The position numbers and the translations under genes were made by a program. A stretch of 28,485 nt of DNA from positions 1-28,485 of the forward strand of contig DMYD01000019.1 in assembly GCA_003483745.1 (NCBI GenBank), read 5' to 3'. Of the stretch, positions 21,904-28,485 are shown one piece after another. The notes beneath the pieces were generated by a model. That model saw only the letters and a list, made by a program, of their open reading frames with translations. It had not been told where the DNA came from and did no database searches. Position 1 is the stretch's first letter, and each line of letters begins with the position of its first letter. Source of the DNA: Roseburia sp. GTDB lineage: Bacteria > Bacillota > Clostridia > Lachnospirales > Lachnospiraceae.

Positions 21904-24246
21904 ATGAATAAGAAGAATAAAAAATGGTTGACCAGACTGGCGGCGGGAGCAATGGCACTTTTGCTTGCCGCCGGTACGGCTGCAACTGATCTGACGGTAT
22001 ATGCAGCAGATCAGTCTACACAGGAGAGCAGTGTAAGCGTACGAAAGATTACAGGATTTGCCGAATTGCCGGAAAAACAAAAGACGATCCGTCTAACAGG
22101 AAAGATCGGTCTGAAGCGGCTTTTAGAAAAGATGCCGCAAAGTATAGAAGTGTATTTAGATGGAGAGAGCGGGAAAACGAGTATTCCGGTAACATGGAGC
22201 TGTGTCGGTGATTATGATAATTCGGATTATTTTACCTATCAGTTCAAACCCAAATGGGATACGGATGTCTATAAACTGGGCTCCGGATTAAAAGGGAAAA
22301 GTCCGTATGTTGCGGTATTTATTCTTGGAAATGGAAGATATAAAGGCGCAGCTATTTCAACGGAACAGCGCAATGCCAATGAGAAAGCCATCTATAATTT
22401 CATGAAAGATGACATGGGACTGAATACAGCGGCTGCCTGTGGTGTGCTTGCCAATATCCAGAGTGAGTCTTCATTTAACCCTACGGCAAGTATTCTCGAT
22501 ACCAACAATAAGACCAGTTATGGAATTTGTCAGTGGAACGGTTCACGTTTTGATGCACTCAGAAGTTACTGCAGTAAAAATGGGTATGAGTATTCATCCT
22601 TAGAGGGACAGCTTAATTATTTAAAATATGAGCTGGAGCATTCTGAAAGCAGTGCATTTGCAAAAGTAAAGAATGTAGAAAATACAGCAGATGGTGCTTA
22701 TACGGCAGGATATAACTGGGCGCGTTATTTCGAGCGGTGTGCAAGTACCTATTTTGACTGGCGTGCCACACTTGCGAGAGATACCTACTGGGCAAAATAT
22801 GGGGAGGGCAGTTCGGAGCCGGATGATACCAGTAAAGCGTATACGATCACTTATATCCTTTATGATGGGGAAAATAATGATGATAATCCGGAGACCTATA
22901 AGACAACGACAGCAACGATCACATTGAAAGACCCGAAGAAAAAGGGATATACATTTGCAGGCTGGTATAAGGAAGAAAAGCTTAAGACACAGGTTAAGAC
23001 TATTCCGAAGGGTTCAAAGGGCAACATCACGCTCTATGCAAAATGGACTGCACATAAATATACCATCCAATTTTATGGAAACAAGGCCAATAGCGGCAGT
23101 ATGGGTGAGATGAGCAATCTGGAGTATGATACAACGTATAAACTTCAGAAGAATAAATTTGCACGTACCGGATATAAGTTTGACCATTGGAGCACTAAGG
23201 CTGATGGCAGCGGCAAGTCTTATGACAATAAGGAAGAGATTGAAAATCTTTCTGCGAAAGATGGAAAAATCATTAAGCTGTATGCACAGTGGTCCAGAAA
23301 AAATTATAAGATTACTTATAAGACAAATGGTGGAGAACTTGCAGACGGCACAAAGACAAAATATAACGTTGACACCAAGACCTTTAAATTAAAGGATCCG
23401 GTCAAAGAGGGATACACATTCCAGGGCTGGTACACCAATAAGAAACTGACCGAGCGTGCAACACAGGTCAATAAAGGTTCAACCGGAAATCGTACCTTCT
23501 ATGCAAAATGGAAAGTGAACTGGTATAAAATCCAGTACAACGGAAATGGAGCAACCAGCGGTTCCATGAAAAATCCGGCTGCCATGAAGTATGGCAAGAC
23601 TTACACATTAGCGAAAAATAAATTTAAGCGCACCGGATATGTGTTTGAGGGATGGAATACAAAGGCGAACGGAAAAGGTGACTTTTACGAAAATGGAGAA
23701 GATATCCGTAATGTTACGATTAAGGACGGAAAGACCGTGACATTGTACGCCCAGTGGAGCAAAAAAGCGTATAGCATCAAGTATTATTTAGATGGAGGAG
23801 TGATTCCGGAAGATAGTGCAGGCAGCTATTATTTTGATACTCCGACATTTACACTTGCACCGGCATCGAGAGATGGATACACGTTTGAAGGCTGGTATAC
23901 AGACGCTGCGTTTACGAATAAGATCACCAAGATTAAAAAGGGTGCCCGTAAGAATTATAAACTTTATGCAAAGTGGAAATTAAATATCTATAACATTGCA
24001 TTTGATGGAAATGGAGCAACCGATGGTGTTATGACAGGTATGAATTCCTGTAATTGTCATCAAAATTATACTTTGCCGGTCAATACATACGAAAGAGCCG
24101 GATATCGTTTCATCGGATGGAGCACTACGGCGGATGGCAGTGATACTTTTTATGGAGATGGAGCAACAGTGTCAAATCTTTCACTTACAAATGGAGCAAC
24201 GGTAACGCTTTATGCGCAGTGGGAAGCTCTGGCAGCTGTAAAATAA
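21904..24246 (+). CDS. Secreted peptidoglycan hydrolase-like protein with six InlB-B-type repeats
   Basis: A 780-residue protein starting at ATG 21904 after TGGAG. A signal peptide (about 1-35, ending TVYAADQ) is followed by an unassigned 110-residue region. Residues about 157-300 resemble the phage-tail lysozyme domain: VLANIQSESSFNP with the likely catalytic Glu188, the SYGICQWNGSRFDALR pattern, LNYLKYELE, and a closing RATLARDTYW. From about residue 315 to the end are six Listeria-Bacteroides (InlB B-type) repeats with GYTFAGWY...LYAKW phrases. They alternate between a short form (about 70 residues, ends YAKW) and a long form (about 82 residues, ends YAQW). Such repeats serve as surface spacers or ligand-binding modules. 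It likely acts on wall peptidoglycan together with the upstream Fn3/GH25 protein. Confidence 0.88.
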   Translation: MNKKNKKWLTRLAAGAMALLLAAGTAATDLTVYAADQSTQESSVSVRKITGFAELPEKQKTIRLTGKIGLKRLLEKMPQSIEVYLDGESGKTSIPVTWSCVGDYDNSDYFTYQFKPKWDTDVYKLGSGLKGKSPYVAVFILGNGRYKGAAISTEQRNANEKAIYNFMKDDMGLNTAAACGVLANIQSESSFNPTASILDTNNKTSYGICQWNGSRFDALRSYCSKNGYEYSSLEGQLNYLKYELEHSESSAFAKVKNVENTADGAYTAGYNWARYFERCASTYFDWRATLARDTYWAKYGEGSSEPDDTSKAYTITYILYDGENNDDNPETYKTTTATITLKDPKKKGYTFAGWYKEEKLKTQVKTIPKGSKGNITLYAKWTAHKYTIQFYGNKANSGSMGEMSNLEYDTTYKLQKNKFARTGYKFDHWSTKADGSGKSYDNKEEIENLSAKDGKIIKLYAQWSRKNYKITYKTNGGELADGTKTKYNVDTKTFKLKDPVKEGYTFQGWYTNKKLTERATQVNKGSTGNRTFYAKWKVNWYKIQYNGNGATSGSMKNPAAMKYGKTYTLAKNKFKRTGYVFEGWNTKANGKGDFYENGEDIRNVTIKDGKTVTLYAQWSKKAYSIKYYLDGGVIPEDSAGSYYFDTPTFTLAPASRDGYTFEGWYTDAAFTNKITKIKKGARKNYKLYAKWKLNIYNIAFDGNGATDGVMTGMNSCNCHQNYTLPVNTYERAGYRFIGWSTTADGSDTFYGDGATVSNLSLTNGATVTLYAQWEALAAVK

Positions 24247-24252
24247 CAGTTT

Positions 24253-25257
24253 ATGACAATGAAATTTTATTTAGCACCGATGGAAGGACTCACCGGTTTT
24301 GTATTTCGGAATGCATACCAGAAACATTTCGGGAATATAGATACCTACTTTACACCATTTATCAATAATAAAAAGATGAACTATAAGGAGATCAAAGATA
24401 TTCTGCCGGAACATAATGCAGGGATGCATGTGGTTCCACAGATACTGACGAATCGTGCAGAAGATTTTTTGGCGATTGCAAAAGAATTAGGAAATTATGG
24501 TTACGAGAGTGTCAATCTTAATCTTGGGTGTCCATCCGGAACAGTCGTTGCAAAGCACCGTGGGGCAGGGTTTCTTGCGGTGCCGGAGGAACTGGACCAT
24601 TTTCTCGAAGAGATTTTTGCGGAATGTACACTTCGGATATCCGTAAAAACCCGTATTGGTGTAGAGGATGCCGGAGAGTGGGAACACCTTCTCTCCATTT
24701 ATGAAAAATATCCAATGGAGGAATTGATCATCCATCCGCGGGTGCAGAGAGACTTTTATAATAATACGCCGGATATGGAAGCGTTCTTATATGCAGTAGA
24801 AAATAGCAGTCACACCCTGTGTTATAACGGGGACATCTGCTCCGTAGAGGATTATCGGACATGGGTGCGGCAGATGGAAGAAAACAAAGGACACGCATTT
24901 ATGCAGGAATCCGGGCAACAGATGAAGCAGGAGAATTCTGTCAGCCGCGTATCCCATCTTATGTTTGGAAGAGGGATTTTAAAAAATCCGGGTCTGATCG
25001 GGGAGATCACCGGACATGCACCAATTACAAAAGATCAGTTTCACGCGTTTCATGATGATGTATTAAAAGGCTATCTGGATGTGATGTCCGGGGAGCGCAA
25101 CACGCTGTTTCGTATGAAAGAGCTGTGGTTTTATTTTGCAAAATATTTTACGGAACCCGAAAAATATGTAAAGCAGATCAAAAAGACGCAGCATGTGGCG
25201 GAGTACCGTGTGATTGTTGATAATCTGTTCCGCGAGCAGGAATGGAAATCAAGATAA
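24253..25257 (+). CDS. tRNA-dihydrouridine synthase
   Basis: A flavin enzyme that reduces uridine in the D-loop of tRNA to dihydrouridine. It has 334 residues starting at ATG 24253 (MTMKFYLAPMEGLTGFVFR), with a second ATG at 24259 that could also be used; no clear ribosome binding site is present for either. Motifs: the opening APMEGLT FMN-binding phrase, SVNLNLGCPSGTVV with the proton-donating Cys93, RISVKTRIG, LIIHPR, and LMFGRGILKNPGLI near the C-terminal phosphate site. The region around 210-225 (HAFMQESGQQMKQEN) looks like a family-variable insertion. It starts 6 bp after the wall-protein stop, so it may be read from the same transcript, perhaps by translational coupling. The DusA/B/C class cannot be fixed by eye. 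Confidence 0.93.
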   Translation: MTMKFYLAPMEGLTGFVFRNAYQKHFGNIDTYFTPFINNKKMNYKEIKDILPEHNAGMHVVPQILTNRAEDFLAIAKELGNYGYESVNLNLGCPSGTVVAKHRGAGFLAVPEELDHFLEEIFAECTLRISVKTRIGVEDAGEWEHLLSIYEKYPMEELIIHPRVQRDFYNNTPDMEAFLYAVENSSHTLCYNGDICSVEDYRTWVRQMEENKGHAFMQESGQQMKQENSVSRVSHLMFGRGILKNPGLIGEITGHAPITKDQFHAFHDDVLKGYLDVMSGERNTLFRMKELWFYFAKYFTEPEKYVKQIKKTQHVAEYRVIVDNLFREQEWKSR

Positions 25258-25293
25258 AAAGTAAAATATTTTATAAAAAAGTAAAATAAATAA

Positions 25294-25322
25294 TTGTAAA
25301 ACAAGAATGATTTTGCTATTGT
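25294..25322 (+). promoter_or_regulatory. Putative promoter of the GH43 gene
   Basis: TTGTAA (25294-25299) and TATTGT (25317-25322) are spaced by 17 bp with a TG-C extension before the -10 box. AT-rich sequence just upstream contains the 12-bp palindrome TAAAATATTTTA (25262-25273) and three GTAAAAYA copies starting at 25261, 25281 and 25296, which may bind a regulator. Confidence 0.4.
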
Positions 25323-25356
25323 AGAGTTAGATATCATACAGAAATGGAGGAGTCGT

Positions 25357-26910
25357 ATGAGAAAACAAAGCAAAATCATTTTTTATGCAGGAATTGTATT
25401 GGGGTTTGCAGCAGTGCTTACGGGGACGGCACTGTCGGGGGGCAGGAAGATCCCGAAGGATTTTACAGTGAGTTATGAAGGAATCAAAACGGCGGATATT
25501 ACGGCGGGCGTCAGTGTACATGATCCATCCGTGATAGAGGCGGACGGTACCTATTACATTTTCGGATCGCATATGTCAGGGGCATCATCTGAGGATCTGC
25601 GGAACTGGACATCGATCGGTGACGGATATACGCAGTCGAATCCGATCTTTGATGATCTGCTTGGAACAGAGCATGTATTTGATTATACGGGAAGCAGAGA
25701 CTCTGTGATACCGACTGATGATGGGACTTATCATGTCTGGGCGCCGGACGTGGTTTACAACAGGGCACAGGACTTATATTACATGTATTTCTGTACGTCC
25801 TCGACCTGGAATGCATCGAATCTGTGTTATGCGGTTTCGGATAAACCGGAGGGACCGTATGCATGGAAGGGAACACTCATCTATTCCGGATTTACAAAAG
25901 ATACGATCGAGGCGACCGATGTGCTCGATTATGTGGACATCAGCTATGCAAAAAAGAACTACATCATCGCAGGAAATAAATATAACTATGAGAAATATCC
26001 AAATGCGATCGATCCGACCGTTTTTTATGATGCGGACGGAAAAATGTGGATGGTTTACGGTTCATGGTCGGGCGGAATTTTCCTGTTGGAGATTGATGAA
26101 AAAACAGGTCTGGTTATCCATCCCAAAGAAGATGAGAAAAACGGCGTGGATCCGTATTTTGGAAAACGCCTGCTTGGCGGCGGCCACAAATCGATCGAGG
26201 GACCTTACATTCTTTATGATGAGGAAAGCGGATATTATTATCTGTTTGTTTCTTACGGCTCTCTGACGAGAGAGGGCGGCTACCAGATGCGTGTGTTCCG
26301 CTCAAAAACGGTGGATGGAGAGTATGTTGATATGAATGGGGCATATCCGGGAATGTGGGATGACAATGCAGCTTATGGTTTAAAACTCTCCGGCAATTAT
26401 TATCTGCCGGGACTGAATAAGGCGTATATGGCGACCGGACACAATTCAGCTTTTGTGGATGAAGATGGGAAAAAATATATTGTATACCACACGCGCTTTG
26501 ACAACGGACAGGAATATCACGAGCCGCGTGTACACCAGTATTTTCTGAATCAGGATGGATGGCCGTGTATGCTTCCGTATGCGACGGACGGTGAGACGAT
26601 CGCAGAGAGCGGATATGACATTTCGGAAGTGGCAGGAACTTACTATGTGATCGATCAGGGAACCTCAATTAGTGCCAGGATCGCACAGCCGGTAAAACTG
26701 GTGCTGATGGATAACGGAAATGTGTACGGCGAAAATTTAGACGGTACCTGGAGTATGGAGGAAGGCACCTGCTATATGACGCTCACATACGGGGAAAAAG
26801 AATATAACGGTGTATTCTGTCAGATGAAAGATGAGGCAGGCACGGATGTCATGACATTTTCTGCGGTTGGAGCAAATGAGAGTGTCTGGGGCGTTAAATA
26901 TTTTGAGTAA
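25357..26910 (+). CDS. Extracellular GH43 arabinan endo-1,5-alpha-L-arabinosidase
   Basis: A 517-residue inverting glycosidase of the five-bladed propeller type that would cut arabinan side chains of pectin outside the cell. ATG 25357 follows TGGAGGAG. The N-terminus is a signal peptide or membrane anchor with core IIFYAGIVLGFAAVLTGTAL and no lipobox cysteine. The three acids of GH43 can be placed: the base Asp56 in VHDPSV, the pKa-modulating Asp219 in NAIDPTVFYD, and the acid Glu281 in SIEGPYILYD. Blade phrases GTYYIFGSHMS, VWAPDVVYN and VYGSWSGGIFL fit endo-arabinanases of the larger, secreted kind, which carry a C-terminal beta domain as here (about 420-517). It has its own putative promoter. 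The neighbouring gene encodes a sodium symporter, so no dedicated arabinose uptake system is next to it. Confidence 0.92.
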   Translation: MRKQSKIIFYAGIVLGFAAVLTGTALSGGRKIPKDFTVSYEGIKTADITAGVSVHDPSVIEADGTYYIFGSHMSGASSEDLRNWTSIGDGYTQSNPIFDDLLGTEHVFDYTGSRDSVIPTDDGTYHVWAPDVVYNRAQDLYYMYFCTSSTWNASNLCYAVSDKPEGPYAWKGTLIYSGFTKDTIEATDVLDYVDISYAKKNYIIAGNKYNYEKYPNAIDPTVFYDADGKMWMVYGSWSGGIFLLEIDEKTGLVIHPKEDEKNGVDPYFGKRLLGGGHKSIEGPYILYDEESGYYYLFVSYGSLTREGGYQMRVFRSKTVDGEYVDMNGAYPGMWDDNAAYGLKLSGNYYLPGLNKAYMATGHNSAFVDEDGKKYIVYHTRFDNGQEYHEPRVHQYFLNQDGWPCMLPYATDGETIAESGYDISEVAGTYYVIDQGTSISARIAQPVKLVLMDNGNVYGENLDGTWSMEEGTCYMTLTYGEKEYNGVFCQMKDEAGTDVMTFSAVGANESVWGVKYFE

Positions 26911-27022
26911 AATGAAAGCAAAGACGTGAGAAATGGCAGACGGAGCATAAAATACTTGCAAAGAACTCTTTCCCATGGTAATGTGGTACGTATCTAAAGT
27001 TTTGGGAAAGGAACGGGTACAA

Positions 27023-28408
27023 ATGTTAAAAGCGATTGATGATTTCGTCTGGGGAGTTCCACTGATCGTGTTGATCTTAGCGGTTGGTATCTTTCTTACG
27101 ATCCGGCTGCGTGGACTTCAGATCACGAAACTGCCACTTGCCATAAAACATATGGTGGCAAATGAAAAAAACGGAGAACATGGGGAAGTTTCCAGTTTTG
27201 GTGCACTCTGCACAGCATTGTCTGCAACGATCGGAACAGGTAACATTGTTGGAGTTGCAACCGCGCTTGTTGCCGGAGGACCGGGTGCATTGTTCTGGAT
27301 GTGGATTGCAGCACTGCTTGGAACCGCAACGAAATATTCCGAGTGTCTGCTTGCAATTAAATACCGTGTTGTGGCAAAAGATGGGCATATCGTCGGAGGA
27401 CCGTTTTATTATATCGAAAACGGAATGGGCGAGAAATGGAAATGGCTTGCAAAGATATTTGCATTTTTTGGTGTCGGAGTAGGTTTGCTTGGAATTGGAA
27501 CCTTTACGCAGATTAACGGAATCACAAGCGCTGTGAACAATTTCTTTGATCCGCAAAATACATGGACGGTGGAATTATTCGGAAGAACATATTCCTGGAC
27601 GGTTGTGATCGCGGGCATTATCCTGACGCTGTGCGTGGCACTGGTTATCATTGGTGGGATCAAGCGTATCTCTACGGTAGCACAGGTCGTGGTACCATTT
27701 ATGGCATTACTTTATGTCGTTGTAGTACTGATCATTCTTTTTACACACCTTAGTGCAATTCCGGGAGCGATTGTAGAAATCGTGCAGAGTGCATTTGGCT
27801 TGCGTGCGGCTGCAGGCGGAACACTTGGATCGATCCTGATCGCTATGCAGATGGGAATTGCCCGTGGAATCTTTTCGAATGAGGCAGGACTTGGCAGTGC
27901 GCCAATTGCAGCGGCAGCGGCAAAAACAAATGAGCCGGTAGCGCAGGGGCTTGTCTCCATGATGGGAACGATCATTGATACGGTGATCATCTGTACAATG
28001 ACAGGACTTTCTATCGTGATCACAGGAGCCTGGGATATGGGATTAGAAGGTGTTTCCGTAACCACGAAGGCATTTCAGATGGGATTGCCATTCCCGGAAC
28101 AGGTGGCATCCTTTGTGTTGATGTTATGTCTTGTATTCTTTGCATTTACGACGATCCTTGGATGGAACTATTACAGTGAGAAGTGTCTTGAATATCTGGT
28201 CGGTGATAAGAAAGCTGTTTTGAAGGGATATCGCTGGCTGTATATCCTAGCAGTTTTTATCGGACCGTTTATGACTGTGTCTGCAGTGTGGACGATCGCA
28301 GATATCTTCAACGGACTGATGGCGCTGCCGAACCTTGTCGCCCTCGTTGCTTTGAGTGGTGTGGTAGTGGCAGAGACAAAGAAATATTTTGAAAAACAGA
28401 GATATTAG
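27023..28408 (+). CDS. Sodium:alanine/glycine symporter (AGCS family)
   Basis: An integral membrane carrier with about 10-11 helices that imports alanine or glycine with sodium. ATG 27023 is chosen because GGGAAAGGA (27004-27012) is well spaced; the frame opens at 26975 without such a site. Its 461 residues match the usual family length. Diagnostic phrases are SSFGALCTALSATIGTGNI near residue 60, GGPGALFWMW, KYSECLLAIKYR, and MGIARGIFSNEAGLGSAPIA near residue 290, which is the family signature. A weak promoter-like pair TTGCAA (26956-26961) and TAATGT (26979-26984), 17 bp apart, would exclude the longer start. No glycine riboswitch, common before such genes, was found in the 112 bp upstream. 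A terminator follows directly. Confidence 0.95.
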   Translation: MLKAIDDFVWGVPLIVLILAVGIFLTIRLRGLQITKLPLAIKHMVANEKNGEHGEVSSFGALCTALSATIGTGNIVGVATALVAGGPGALFWMWIAALLGTATKYSECLLAIKYRVVAKDGHIVGGPFYYIENGMGEKWKWLAKIFAFFGVGVGLLGIGTFTQINGITSAVNNFFDPQNTWTVELFGRTYSWTVVIAGIILTLCVALVIIGGIKRISTVAQVVVPFMALLYVVVVLIILFTHLSAIPGAIVEIVQSAFGLRAAAGGTLGSILIAMQMGIARGIFSNEAGLGSAPIAAAAAKTNEPVAQGLVSMMGTIIDTVIICTMTGLSIVITGAWDMGLEGVSVTTKAFQMGLPFPEQVASFVLMLCLVFFAFTTILGWNYYSEKCLEYLVGDKKAVLKGYRWLYILAVFIGPFMTVSAVWTIADIFNGLMALPNLVALVALSGVVVAETKKYFEKQRY

Positions 28409-28418
28409 TGAAAAATAA

Positions 28419-28452
28419 AAAACAGCGGAGGCAGAGTGCTTCCGCTGTTTTT
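28419..28452 (+). terminator. Rho-independent terminator after the symporter gene
   Basis: AAAACAGCGGAGG (28419-28431) pairs with CTTCCGCTGTTTT (28439-28451) across a 7-base loop, with one G-T pair, and runs into TTTTT. It lies 10 bp after the symporter stop codon. Confidence 0.92.
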
Positions 28453-28485
28453 GCACTTTTGTGGTTACTGTTCAGACCATTGTAA

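Noticed and set aside
25718..26266. 182-residue plus-strand frame in the GH43 gene
   Set aside because: Out-of-frame shadow of a well-supported enzyme; basic, Met/Arg-rich composition.
26911..27022. Glycine riboswitch before the AGCS symporter
   Set aside because: The region is short and lacks the conserved cores and paired elements of the class.

Overview
The window reads as a chromosomal segment of a low-to-mid GC Gram-positive gut anaerobe of the Lachnospiraceae, probably Roseburia/Agathobacter-like. This is an inference from strong AGGAGG-type ribosome binding sites, the codon and protein style, and the gene set: a phosphoketolase, an arabinan-degrading GH43 enzyme, an AGCS symporter, and Fn3, Big2 and Listeria-Bacteroides-repeat wall proteins. 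No rRNA, tRNA, CRISPR array, transposase or integrase was seen.

Positions 1-4084 hold an eroded sensor-plus-ABC cluster. A truncated SIR2-type gene runs directly into a response regulator that has lost its middle. An apparently intact two-helix histidine kinase and an intact MacB/LolD-type ATPase follow. The FtsX-type permease carries an internal deletion with a frameshift. Positions 4085-6426 encode two secreted proteins, a propeller-like protein and an Fn3 protein. The first sits behind a near-consensus promoter overlaid by a 14-bp inverted repeat that resembles BlaI/MecI operators. Positions 6427-10000 hold a phosphoketolase and a convergent AraC-type regulator.

Positions 10118-13130 form a signalling block: a six-helix methyl-accepting protein without a HAMP domain, a LytTR response regulator, and a soluble AgrC-like kinase without a membrane sensor. 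The 823-bp stretch 13131-13953 has no ordinary gene but is dense in structure. It holds a ~320-bp imperfect palindrome, a textbook terminator, a pair of 15-bp direct repeats, and a ~216-bp palindrome with a perfect 24-bp core stem. The left arm of the second palindrome carries a possible 10-codon leader peptide with a strong ribosome binding site. Two overlapping ABC exporter half-transporters follow (13954-17599) and probably act as a heterodimer. The layout resembles peptide-sensing and peptide-export loci, but no precursor peptide was recognised.

Positions 17600-25257 encode two large secreted wall proteins and a tRNA-dihydrouridine synthase. The first wall protein has nine Fn3-like repeats and a C-terminal GH25 domain with replaced acidic residues. 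The second has a phage-tail-lysozyme-like domain and six alternating InlB-B-type repeats. Positions 25258-28485 hold an extracellular GH43 arabinanase and a sodium:amino acid symporter that ends at a clear terminator.

The two structured intergenic elements at 13141-13461 and 13702-13917 are the best candidates for something undescribed. The degenerate GH25 domain, the operator at 4181-4220 and the run of deletion scars in the first 4 kb also deserve checking.
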